Source: Nanobdellati archaeon | Lineage (GTDB): Archaea; EX4484-52; GLR71 | Direction: 5' to 3' | DNA length: 8,929 bases | NCBI GenBank assembly: GCA_019429005.1 | Contig: JAHYJR010000012.1 | Span: 1-8,929, forward strand | Part shown: one piece after another, positions 1 to 6,183 of the stretch | Numbering within the stretch: position 1 is the first letter of the stretch | How the letters are laid out: each line of letters starts with the position of its first letter | Notes under the pieces: model-generated | What the model was told of the DNA's origin: nothing | Databases searched by the model: none | Seen by the model: only the letters and a program-made list of their open reading frames with translations | Made by a program: the position numbers and the translations under genes

Positions 1-217
1 AAAAGATAAATCTTCTAGACGTGATATAAAAGATAAATCTTCTAGACGTGATATAAAAGATAAATCTTCTAGACGTGATATAAAAGATAAATCTTCTAGA
101 CGTGATATAAAAGATAAATCTTCTAGACGTGATATAAAAGATAAATCTTCTAGATGTGATATAAAAGATAAATCTTCTAGACGCGATAAAAAAGAGAAAT
201 CGTCTAGTTATGATTTA
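1..217. repeat. 27-bp coding tandem repeat (minisatellite), about 8 units, continuing off the left edge
   Basis: Units start at 1, 28, 55, 82, 109, 136 and 163, with a diverged last unit at about 190-217. Units 1-5 are identical. Unit 6 has one C-to-T change (Arg to Cys), and unit 7 has a synonymous change plus Ile to Lys. Each unit contains the palindrome TCTAGA and the small inverted repeat AAGAT-AA-ATCTT. The period is a multiple of three, so gain or loss of units keeps the reading frame. There are no spacers, so this is not a CRISPR array. Identity on the left and divergence on the right point to recent expansion of the left units. Confidence 0.95.
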
Positions 218-922
218 AATAAGGAATATCTTATTGAATGGTCAAGTGATTTGATACCATTTATTACAGAGAGATTGATTAAAGATAATGTGTATAATAT
301 TCCTGCTAATTCTTTGAATTTATCTGAGGATGATTTGAATAAATTTTCAGATTTGATGGATAGTTCTTTTAAGAGTTATAAAGTAAAACGTTTAAAAACA
401 CTTAGATCTGAAGAAGCTTCTTTGAAATTAGAGGAAGATTCATCTAAAAAAGAATTAAGATTAAGAGGTATTCAAAGAACTATAGATTATTTTGAAAATA
501 AATCTTCTGTAATTGAATCTAATGAGCAATGCCTAATTGGTCTTGATTCTGAAAAATGTAAATCTGAATGGCTGAAGAGTGATAATTTAGATAAATTTGC
601 ATATACCGATATACTTGATAAAATGGGTAGGTCTCAAGGTAAGATGTTTTTATCAAATATTAATGCTGGTTGTTATATTTCAACTATTCAATCTGAAATA
701 TCAATTCCTATTGATTTGTTGGTTGAATTGAAGTCTTATATTGATGATTTGCATCCATCAATAATAGATGAATCTAAGTATGTTAAATCAATGGGTTATA
801 AATATACAAAATATGATTTTTTTCTAACTTTTGAACTTGAAGAAGATGATAATATATATCCTCCTTATTCAATGGATTATAATCTTTCAAGGAATTTTTT
901 GAAAGTGCTTTCGTATGATTGA
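2..922 (+). CDS. Partial repeat-containing protein of unknown function (5' end off the window)
   Basis: The reading frame is open from base 2 to the TGA at 920-922, giving 306 visible residues, and it must begin upstream of the window. The TTG at 251 is therefore only an internal codon. Residues 1-72 of the visible part are eight 9-residue units, the first five exactly KDKSSRRDI, basic and serine-rich. A non-repetitive part follows, rich in Asp, Glu, Lys and Ser, with a likely coiled coil around the segment containing RLKTLRSEEASLKLEEDSSK and a more globular end with several Tyr-rich stretches. I recognise no family or catalytic motif. No membrane segment is visible, but the N terminus is missing. 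The repeat could be a flexible spacer, a nucleic-acid-binding basic tail, or a variable-length surface region. The gene ends in a T-rich stretch and the next gene has its own promoter. Coding strand and frame are firm; function is unknown. Confidence 0.85.
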   Translation, partial: KDKSSRRDIKDKSSRRDIKDKSSRRDIKDKSSRRDIKDKSSRRDIKDKSSRCDIKDKSSRRDKKEKSSSYDLNKEYLIEWSSDLIPFITERLIKDNVYNIPANSLNLSEDDLNKFSDLMDSSFKSYKVKRLKTLRSEEASLKLEEDSSKKELRLRGIQRTIDYFENKSSVIESNEQCLIGLDSEKCKSEWLKSDNLDKFAYTDILDKMGRSQGKMFLSNINAGCYISTIQSEISIPIDLLVELKSYIDDLHPSIIDESKYVKSMGYKYTKYDFFLTFELEEDDNIYPPYSMDYNLSRNFLKVLSYD

Positions 923-942
923 TTGAGTTTGGTTATGTATTA

Positions 943-965
943 TTTTTTGATTTTTATTTATTTTT
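943..965 (+). terminator. T-rich stretch, possible archaeal terminator
   Basis: The run starts about 20 nt after the stop of the repeat protein gene and contains T6, T5 and T5 tracts on the coding strand, without a strong hairpin. Archaeal RNA polymerase terminates at oligo-T tracts, and an independent promoter follows, so termination here is plausible. In such A+T-rich DNA the signal is weak evidence. Confidence 0.4.
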
Positions 966-1001
966 ATTGATATATTCTTTTTGAATCTCTTGTACTTGAC
1001 A

Positions 1002-1015
1002 TATATATATATATT
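1002..1015 (+). promoter_or_regulatory. TATA box of the metalloprotease-like gene
   Basis: An alternating TA run is centred about 27 nt upstream of the ATG at 1036. This is the position expected for a TATA box if transcription starts at or next to the start codon (leaderless mRNA). No Shine-Dalgarno-like sequence precedes the ATG. Confidence 0.6.
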
Positions 1016-1035
1016 AAAAAAACAAATATTAGTTA

Positions 1036-2391
1036 ATGTTGTCTATTATAATTATTTCTTTAGTTGTTCTCGGTATTAGTCTAGGGTTCTTGGAGTCTTT
1101 GAAACGTAAAGCACGTCATACGGTTAATAGAGGTAAAGATATATTAAATCAAGTTTCTGATAAATATGGATATCAAATAGATTCTATAGTTGATAAGGTT
1201 CGTAATATACCTGATATGATTAAGACTGAAGCAAATCTGTCTTGGCAAAAAGAAAAATGGGATGAAAGAAAAGAATTCAAGGATGCAAAAACATATATGG
1301 TTAATCTGTTGAATGAATATCTTCCTGATATGAATACTAATTTAACAGCAAAACAACTTCTTGATATTGACAAATTAAAGATTAAAAAAGTTGATGTTAC
1401 TGAAGGTGTTGTAGGTGGTCATTATCTAACAGATAAGGGTCTAAATAAATTAGAACAAGATGAAAAACGCGTTTTAAAGGAATTTAAAAAGGATTCTAAG
1501 GATGTTAGTTCATTATCTGAGTTTATAACCGATATGTCTAAAATATTTGAGGATTCTAAAACGCAAAGACAACAATATAATAATCGCGAATTTGATCCAA
1601 GAAATGCAAAACATGTAGTTGAATTGGGTTCTGGGGTCGGTATTGGTACCAAAGTACATGAATTAACTCATCTTATTCGGAGTAAACAAAAAGGGGAATC
1701 AATCTCTAATATAAATCTTATGTTTAAAAGGTCTGAACTTAATACTAATGATGAAAATTTAAGTCCTATAGACAAATCATTTAAAGATTCTTGTTATCAT
1801 GATCTCGGTCTTTTGGGTACGGGTTCTGTGATAGATCATGTGAAAAGTGTCGGTTATGATTATGTGAGAGATTTAGTTTTTCTTAATAAAGAAAAAAATA
1901 AAGGTTCTTTGTCTGATGATCAATCTAAAGAATATATAACAGCATATCGTGAAACTGCTTTGGATCGGCTTTCTAATCATCTAATGGGTGTTGAAGAAGG
2001 TGCGGCCAAATATATTGAATCTAAGATTGATTCCACTGTTGATAAAAATATAAATGATTTTGTTTCAGATGTTAGTAAAGATGGTTATAGTACTTTTGAT
2101 ACTATTTTGTTAAAAATGTATCATGATGATCGTAAATTTAAGAATGGTGTTGGTCTTAAACCTAGTGATGAACCTGAGGCTAGATTAAAATTGGCTAGTC
2201 TTATATATCCAGCTGGTTTTCATTTTTTTAAAGGTTTAGAGAAAAAATATGGTGAGAAGGCTGCTACATATGCCGCGTTTACAGCGACGGGTAATAAGTT
2301 AGATGCTGAAGAGATTGCTGAAAATTATTCTAAAGGTGTGAGTATTAAAGATAATTATAAATTTATAGCTTCTAAGTTAGATAAAAAGTGA
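1036..2391 (+). CDS. Membrane-anchored HExxH zinc metalloprotease-like protein
   Basis: This 451-aa protein starts with a hydrophobic helix at residues 2-19 followed by the basic stretch KRKARH, so the soluble part probably faces the cytoplasm. A helical, charged region occupies about 25-190. Residues 208-212 are HELTH, preceded by GIGTKV: the zinc-binding HExxH helix of zincin peptidases, with E209 as general base. Downstream, GVEEGAAKYIE at 318-328 has the look of a gluzincin third-ligand helix, where E320 or E321 could be the third zinc ligand. The segment YPAGFHFFKGLEKKYGEKAA (391-410) resembles the region that follows the third ligand in several peptidase families. I cannot name the family; substrate and pathway are unknown. 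The ATG at 1036 fits a TATA box at -27. A hairpin lies just after the stop. Catalytic motif well supported; exact third ligand and topology are inference. Confidence 0.8.
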   Translation: MLSIIIISLVVLGISLGFLESLKRKARHTVNRGKDILNQVSDKYGYQIDSIVDKVRNIPDMIKTEANLSWQKEKWDERKEFKDAKTYMVNLLNEYLPDMNTNLTAKQLLDIDKLKIKKVDVTEGVVGGHYLTDKGLNKLEQDEKRVLKEFKKDSKDVSSLSEFITDMSKIFEDSKTQRQQYNNREFDPRNAKHVVELGSGVGIGTKVHELTHLIRSKQKGESISNINLMFKRSELNTNDENLSPIDKSFKDSCYHDLGLLGTGSVIDHVKSVGYDYVRDLVFLNKEKNKGSLSDDQSKEYITAYRETALDRLSNHLMGVEEGAAKYIESKIDSTVDKNINDFVSDVSKDGYSTFDTILLKMYHDDRKFKNGVGLKPSDEPEARLKLASLIYPAGFHFFKGLEKKYGEKAATYAAFTATGNKLDAEEIAENYSKGVSIKDNYKFIASKLDKK

Positions 2392-2402
2392 ATAATTGAG
2401 GG

Positions 2403-2426
2403 TTTTGTTATTTTTTTTTAACAAAA
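2403..2426 (+). terminator. Hairpin with T8 loop after the metalloprotease gene
   Basis: The arms TTTTGTTA (2403-2410) and TAACAAAA (2419-2426) pair perfectly over 8 bp around a loop of eight T. It begins 12 nt after the stop codon, so a 3'-end or terminator role is likely. The stem is A+T-rich and weak; the T8 loop itself could serve as the oligo-T terminator. Confidence 0.55.
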
Positions 2427-2508
2427 GTATATTAATTATTTAATCAAATACACTTTTTGCAAAAATTTTAAATTTTATTATTAAATCTTGGATATTGTAC
2501 AGATTTAA

Positions 2509-2924
2509 ATGGATTTAAAATACAATATTTATTAAATTCTTAAAGGTATTTAGTTTTATCAAATAGTGTTCAAAATAATGTTTTAAGCAAATTAAAAAAT
2601 ATAATTTCAAGAGAGAATCCCGATTTGATTTGTTTAATTGAAATTGAAAAAGGAAAACAATTTCAAACATTAATTGATAATAATTATAAGTATTATGATA
2701 TTGATACAAAATATGGTGAGAAAAGCATTTTACGAAATATGCCTTTATTTAGAAATAAAAGTAATGCTTTTATATCAAGACATAATTTAGTGTATAAAAA
2801 ATATTTTCTAAAAAATGGTACAAAAAAATTGATGTATGAGATTAATTTATCAAATAATATCAAACTTGCTGTTGTTGAATTTGATTTGGATAAGCCAAAA
2901 GAGGCTAAACGGCATTTTGTATGA
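2509..2924 (+). pseudogene. Remnant of an endonuclease/exonuclease/phosphatase (EEP) family gene
   Basis: The body frame (2544-2924) encodes ENPDLICLIEIEKGKQFQTL, then DTKYGEKSILRN, MPLFRNKSNAF and NGTKKLMYEI. This order matches EEP-fold metal-dependent hydrolases (PDxxxLxE, with the Glu binding metal, then the KYG, N-A-F and G-x-K-x-L core). The start is damaged: an ATG at 2509 gives MDLKYNIY, which looks like the family's N-terminal YNI strand with its catalytic Asn, but TAA follows at 2533 and the body lies in another frame, closed upstream by TAA at 2541. The gene also stops at 2922-2924 just where the HLSL-like strand should be, so the catalytic GDFN and the final His are absent. The family usually exceeds 200 residues; about 127 codons remain. 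Fifteen more open codons follow the TGA in the same frame, down to TAA at 2967. I judge it a decaying gene. Sequencing error could explain one lesion, but not the missing C-terminal half. Confidence 0.7.
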
Positions 2925-2949
2925 AATTATTTCTTATATAATCGTAATC

Positions 2950-2957
2950 TATTTAAT
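2950..2957 (+). promoter_or_regulatory. TATA box of the membrane-anchored unknown gene
   Basis: TATTTAAT is centred about 26-27 nt upstream of the ATG at 2980. The same spacing is seen at the other gene starts of this window. A second TATA-like run, TTATATAAT, lies near 2934 and would imply a leader of roughly 15 nt. Confidence 0.5.
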
Positions 2958-2979
2958 CTCTTGAAATAAAAAGAGTATT

Positions 2980-3603
2980 ATGTTAGAAATTATTTTCGTG
3001 TCATTATTATCAATTTTATCTGTTGTAATTGCTGCGTTATCTGTTGCGCGTCTTGATTATGGGCATAAGTTCAATAAAACTGCAGAAATTGATGCGATAT
3101 TGGAGCGTAGGGGTGCACCTGTGATAAATCATAAATTGAGAAGTTCAAACCCTTATGCTGAAGGCACATCAATTGACACGAGGGATAGTGAAGATGCTAT
3201 AATGGGTATGTATAATGATAATGCAACACATCTTGCATATAAGAATTATGAAGTTGTAGGGTCTATGATTGATCATGATTCTGAAACATTTAAAAAAGCA
3301 ATGTCATCAGATGTATCTTATGATCAAAAAATTAATCCAGATGTTCCAAGTAGAAAAGTAGAAGATTGTGGTTCTATTGGAACTAATTACAAACCGTCTA
3401 AGATTAAATCAACTGCAATTATAGATTTAGATCATTCTGTACCATCTAGTGCATCATCACCAAAAGATTTGTCTGAATATACATCTTTTATTGATCTTGA
3501 TGAATTACAAAAAGCTAGAGATTCTCAAATGACTAGTCTTTCTAAATATAATAATACTATCAGAGGTAAAGAATCTGGCAAAATGCTTGATCAATTAAAA
3601 TAA
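2980..3603 (+). CDS. Membrane-anchored protein of unknown function, probably C-terminally truncated
   Basis: This 207-aa product has a hydrophobic helix at about residues 3-23 followed by Arg. The rest is a hydrophilic, low-complexity, Ser/Asp/Lys-rich part without any family I recognise. An acidic residue before the helix and Arg after it suggest the soluble part is cytoplasmic. The ATG at 2980 is the only good start, because an in-frame TGA lies at 2962. The frame is closed by TAA at 3601-3603, yet the same frame then stays open for 46 codons to TGA at 3742-3744, and that extension has more G+C than the real intergenic DNA around it. The ancestral protein was therefore probably about 254 residues, cut by a single-base change such as AAA to TAA. 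The short form may still be made. Function unknown. Confidence 0.7.
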   Translation: MLEIIFVSLLSILSVVIAALSVARLDYGHKFNKTAEIDAILERRGAPVINHKLRSSNPYAEGTSIDTRDSEDAIMGMYNDNATHLAYKNYEVVGSMIDHDSETFKKAMSSDVSYDQKINPDVPSRKVEDCGSIGTNYKPSKIKSTAIIDLDHSVPSSASSPKDLSEYTSFIDLDELQKARDSQMTSLSKYNNTIRGKESGKMLDQLK

Positions 3604-3744
3604 AATTATACGATTGATGCGTCCAGACATGATAATCTTAAACAAAGGTTGCATGCTGATAATTATATAAAAAAATCCAGGGCAAGAACTGATGCGGTTG
3701 TATCTATATGGGATGGTCTTCGGAGGGATGCAGATTCTGAGTGA
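3604..3744 (+). pseudogene. In-frame continuation of the upstream gene past its TAA (46 codons)
   Basis: Directly after the TAA at 3601-3603 the same frame is open to TGA at 3742-3744. It encodes a basic, protein-like tail that includes DASRHDNLKQRLHADNY and TDAVVSIWDGLRRDADSE. There is no good start codon of its own; a TTG at 3649 is possible. It is best read as the severed C terminus of the preceding gene. Stop-codon readthrough or a sequencing error are alternatives. Confidence 0.55.
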
Positions 3745-3781
3745 TTATTTTATGTTTAACTATAGTTTAGGGTTACTTTGT

Positions 3782-3789
3782 TATTTATC
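3782..3789 (+). promoter_or_regulatory. Possible TATA box of the PLD-like gene, favouring the second ATG
   Basis: TATTTATC is centred about 27-28 nt before the second in-frame ATG (3813), but only about 12 nt before the first (3798). If this gene follows the leaderless spacing of its neighbours, translation starts at 3813. Confidence 0.4.
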
Positions 3790-3797
3790 CTGTTGAA

Positions 3798-4772
3798 ATG
3801 CGTTATAGATTTATGCGTTATATTTTTATAGGGATTATTGTTTTTTTGATTTTTTGTTTTTCTTTTTTTGGTTTTTTAGGTAATGATTCTTTAAGCGAAT
3901 CGGGTACATCTATTGATGTTTATTTTTGTCCTGAAGATTTTTGTGGTGATGTTCTTTTTGATTTAATTGAAAGTTCAAATAAATCTGTTTCTTGTGCGTT
4001 CTATGATCTTGAGCTTGAAAATGTTATTGATGCGATTGGTTCAAAAAATTATCGGCTTGTTATTGATAAAGATAATACTGAGCATGTTAAAGGGAAACTT
4101 GATTATGTTACAAATCGAGGTACTTGGCAGTTAATGCATAATAAGTTCTGCGTTATAGATGATCTGATTACAGTTACTGGGTCATTTAATCCAACCTTTC
4201 GAGGTGATACAAAGAATAATAATAATCTTGTTGTTGTGAGGTCAAGATTGCTCGCTTCAAATTATCTTGATGAGTTTGAAGAATTGTATGGGCGGCAATT
4301 TTCAACAGGATATAAGGTCAAATATCCCGTTATGTACCTTGATGGTGTTAGGTTTGAAAATTATTTCTGTCCTGAAGATTCTTGTTCTAGAAAGGTTATT
4401 GATATTTTATCTGGTGCGAAGATAAGTATTAATTTTATGACGTTTAGTTTTACAGATGATGGAATTGGTGATGTGCTTGTAAGTCAGCATAAAGATGGTG
4501 TGGATGTTCGTGGGGTTTTTGAGAAGTCACAGAGAAATAAATGGAATGAATTTGAGAAGCTTAATGTTTCAGGTATGGATGTTGTATGGGATAATAATCC
4601 ATTTAATATGCATCATAAGGTCTTCATAATTGATGATTCTGTTGTGATTTTAGGTTCTTTTAATCCGACAAATGCGGGTGATACTAAAAATGATGAGAAT
4701 ATTCTTGTGATTTATGATGAAGGTATAGCGTCTAAATTTATGTTAGAGTTTGATAATGTTTATGGTTCTTAA
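3798..4772 (+). CDS. Phospholipase D-like protein with two HKD motifs, membrane-anchored or secreted
   Basis: The 324-aa protein starts with basic residues and a strongly hydrophobic segment (about 8-28), a signal anchor or signal peptide that would put the rest outside the cell. Two homologous halves follow. Half one has H114, K116 and D121 (HNKFCVID) with GSFNPT at 128-133; half two has H272, K274 and D279 (HHKVFIID) with GSFNPT at 286-291. Together the HxKxxxxD motifs form one active site in the PLD superfamily, which cleaves phosphodiester bonds in DNA, RNA or phospholipid through a phospho-His intermediate. Each half opens with FCPEDxC (residues 43-49 and 190-196); outside the cell these Cys pairs could form disulfides. 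All catalytic residues are present. The start may be 3813 rather than 3798, judged from TATA spacing. Nuclease versus lipase activity cannot be told from sequence. Confidence 0.88.
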   Translation: MRYRFMRYIFIGIIVFLIFCFSFFGFLGNDSLSESGTSIDVYFCPEDFCGDVLFDLIESSNKSVSCAFYDLELENVIDAIGSKNYRLVIDKDNTEHVKGKLDYVTNRGTWQLMHNKFCVIDDLITVTGSFNPTFRGDTKNNNNLVVVRSRLLASNYLDEFEELYGRQFSTGYKVKYPVMYLDGVRFENYFCPEDSCSRKVIDILSGAKISINFMTFSFTDDGIGDVLVSQHKDGVDVRGVFEKSQRNKWNEFEKLNVSGMDVVWDNNPFNMHHKVFIIDDSVVILGSFNPTNAGDTKNDENILVIYDEGIASKFMLEFDNVYGS

Positions 4773-4779
4773 ATCAATC

Positions 4780-4787
4780 TATTTATA
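4780..4787 (+). promoter_or_regulatory. TATA box of the SPFH gene, favouring the GTG start
   Basis: TATTTATA is centred 26-27 nt before the GTG at 4810 and about 35 nt before the ATG at 4819. The spacing seen at the other genes of the window therefore supports GTG as the start. Confidence 0.5.
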
Positions 4788-4809
4788 GGATTAAGGTCAA
4801 ATATAAATA

Positions 4810-5559
4810 GTGATTTATATGGTATATATTTTAATAATAATAGTTGTTCTTGCTATTAGTTCTGGTCTTAGGGTTATTAATGAATATGAACGTGGTGTAC
4901 GGTTCCGTTTAGGTAAATTTGAGGGTATTATGGAACCCGGGCTTAGATTTCTGATTCCTGTGATTGATAAGATGCAAAAAGTTGATATTAGGGTTAAAGC
5001 TGTTGATGTGCCTAGTCAGGATGCAATGACAAAAGATAATGTTTCTGTGAATGTTAATGCTGTGCTTTATTATAAGATTGCTGATTCTGAAAAAGCTATA
5101 ATTGAAGTTGAAGATTTTGAATATGCTATAAGTCAGGTTGCGCAAACTACTATGAGAGATATTGTTGGTGGTATATCACTAGATAAACTTCTTTCAAACA
5201 GAGATGAAGTATCTGCAAAGATTAAGAAAATTGTTGATCTTGCATCAGATCCATGGGGTATAAAAGTAAATAGTGTTGAAGTTAAGGATATTCTTTTGCC
5301 TCCAGAGATGAAACGTGTTATGGCAAAAGAGGCTGAGGCTGAGCGTGAAAAACGTGCTGTTATAATCAATGCGGGAGGCGAAGTTATCGCATCTAAGAAT
5401 CTTGCTATTGCTGCAAAGACATTGTCTGGCTCACCCGGTGCTTTACATCTTAGGACATTGCAAACATTGAATGACATCTCTTCAGATCAGAGCAATACTA
5501 TGATTTTTGCATTGCCTTTAGAGATTATGAGTTCATTTGTTGACAAGAAAAAGAAATGA
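4810..5559 (+). CDS. SPFH-domain (stomatin/prohibitin-like, slipin) membrane protein
   Basis: The 249-aa protein has an N-terminal membrane hairpin or anchor at about residues 4-20. The SPFH/band-7 core runs from ERGVRFRLGKFEGIMEPGLR (27-46) through VPSQDAMTKDNVSVNVNAV (67-85), AQTTMRDIVG (111-120) and WGIKVNSVEVKDI (149-161). It continues with the signature MAKEAEAEREKRA at 171-183 and a C-terminal part with LRTLQTL. This is the standard slipin architecture and length. Such proteins oligomerise at the cytoplasmic face of membranes and organise local protein or lipid domains, often with a membrane protease. In many archaea the partner is an NfeD-type protein, but none is adjacent here. The start is GTG 4810 or ATG 4819, the former favoured by TATA spacing. 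Only 7 nt separate its stop from the broken HD gene, so the two were probably co-transcribed. Family assignment is firm; the local role is unknown. Confidence 0.93.
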   Translation: MIYMVYILIIIVVLAISSGLRVINEYERGVRFRLGKFEGIMEPGLRFLIPVIDKMQKVDIRVKAVDVPSQDAMTKDNVSVNVNAVLYYKIADSEKAIIEVEDFEYAISQVAQTTMRDIVGGISLDKLLSNRDEVSAKIKKIVDLASDPWGIKVNSVEVKDILLPPEMKRVMAKEAEAEREKRAVIINAGGEVIASKNLAIAAKTLSGSPGALHLRTLQTLNDISSDQSNTMIFALPLEIMSSFVDKKKK

Positions 5560-5566
5560 TTGTAAT

Positions 5567-6154
5567 ATGTTCAATATATTACCAATCTATTTTCATTCGA
5601 AAGCAGAAAGTCTCAAGTTTCCAAAGCAGATTGATTATCATGGATGGTGCATACAAAAACATTTTTTGATGCGGTCTGTTATATTGCGGAACTTGAGAAG
5701 GTTGATGCTGAACATATTTCTCTTTTGAAAATTGCGACACTGTATCATGACAGAGGTTATTTGGTGTCTGCTAAGGATAATAAGGATGAGAATGTTAAAA
5801 TTGCATGTTTTGAACTTCATGCTTTTGGTTTGAATCAAAGTGAGATTGATTGTATTTATTGGTTAATACTTTCTACAAAAATACCTACTTACCCTAAGAA
5901 TGAATTTGAGATGATTATGTGCGATTCGGATCTTGAGGTTTTGGGACGTGATTATTTTCCTTATGTATCTGAGTTTTCCTTATGTATCTGAGCTTTTGAG
6001 AAAAGAAGCAGGTAAATCTTTAGGGGAATGGTTTAAGATACAAATTGAATTCTTGAAAAATCATAAATATTATACAAAGTCTGCACAGGTTTTTTATAAT
6101 CGGCAGAAGGCTGAAAATCTTAAAAACTTGATTACTCCTAGTATTTTCAATTAA
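5567..6154 (+). pseudogene. HD-domain phosphohydrolase gene broken by two frameshifts
   Basis: Three frame segments join into one HD-superfamily protein of about 189 residues. Segment 1 (ATG 5567 to 5647) ends in KFPKQIDYHGW. Segment 2 (5650-5973) begins HTKTFFDAV and carries the HD pair in LYHDRGYL and the later CDSDLEVLG acidic motif. Segment 3 (5993-6154) begins LLRKEAGKSLGEW and runs to TAA. The first break needs one extra base at about 5648-5649 to read YHGWxHT. The second is a perfect 19-bp tandem duplication (5955-5973 and 5974-5992); deleting one copy restores frame exactly. HD proteins of this type hydrolyse phosphate esters with bound metal. The usual NHE metal-binding stretch after HDxGY reads DNKDEN here, so one ligand His also seems lost. 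The start, 7 nt after the SPFH stop, has no promoter of its own. Real pseudogenisation is favoured; assembly errors are possible. Confidence 0.82.
5955..5992 (+). repeat. Perfect 19-bp tandem duplication inside the HD gene
   Basis: The 19-mer TTTTCCTTATGTATCTGAG occurs twice with no spacer. Because 19 is not a multiple of three it shifts the reading frame, and the middle part of the HD protein then ends at TGA after SLCI. Removal of one copy gives DYFPYVSELLRKEAG, a continuous and sensible HD-family C-terminal region. Confidence 0.97.
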
Positions 6155-6183
6155 TTGTTTATATATATAATTTTAAACAATTA
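6152..6183 (+). promoter_or_regulatory. TATA box embedded in a 10-bp perfect inverted repeat
   Basis: The arms TAATTGTTTA (6152-6161) and TAAACAATTA (6174-6183) are perfect inverted repeats with 12 nt between them. The TATA box TTTATATATATAA (6158-6170, centre about -25 from the ATG at 6189) overlaps the left arm and fills most of the spacer. The right arm covers the region just upstream of the likely transcription start. A dimeric regulator bound here would compete with TBP and polymerase, as many archaeal repressors do. The left arm also contains the stop codon of the HD gene, so a terminator hairpin is the alternative. Confidence 0.55.

Noticed and set aside
1-217. CRISPR array
   Set aside because: Units are directly adjacent with no variable spacers, and they are in frame with a coding region.
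1-250. Open minus-strand frames through the repeat (for example a leucine-containing ISRLEDLSF repeat)
   Set aside because: The plus frame runs on without a break into a long non-repetitive ORF to 922. The opposite frames are open only because a 27-bp repeat lacking a stop stays open in every copy.
2427-2508. Possible small RNA or riboswitch between the hairpin and the EEP remnant
   Set aside because: Only A+T-rich spacer with no stable G+C stem or recognisable motif.
2533-3603. Stop-codon reassignment (TAA read as an amino acid) to explain internal stops
   Set aside because: TAA and TGA end the intact PLD-like, SPFH, channel and MCM-like genes at normal lengths, and the HD gene needs indels, not recoding.
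1036-4772. Dedicated defence system made of metalloprotease, EEP nuclease and PLD nuclease
   Set aside because: The genes have separate promoters, the EEP gene is dead, the PLD-like protein has an export signal, and no sensor or partner typical of a known defence system is present.
5133-5477. Minus-strand frame opposite the SPFH gene
   Set aside because: The plus strand encodes the complete SPFH signature; the antisense frame resembles no protein and has no promoter.
5556-5670. ATG overlapping the SPFH stop codon as start of the next gene
   Set aside because: Its frame ends after about 37 codons and lacks the YHGW motif; the ATG at 5567 gives the HD-family N terminus.
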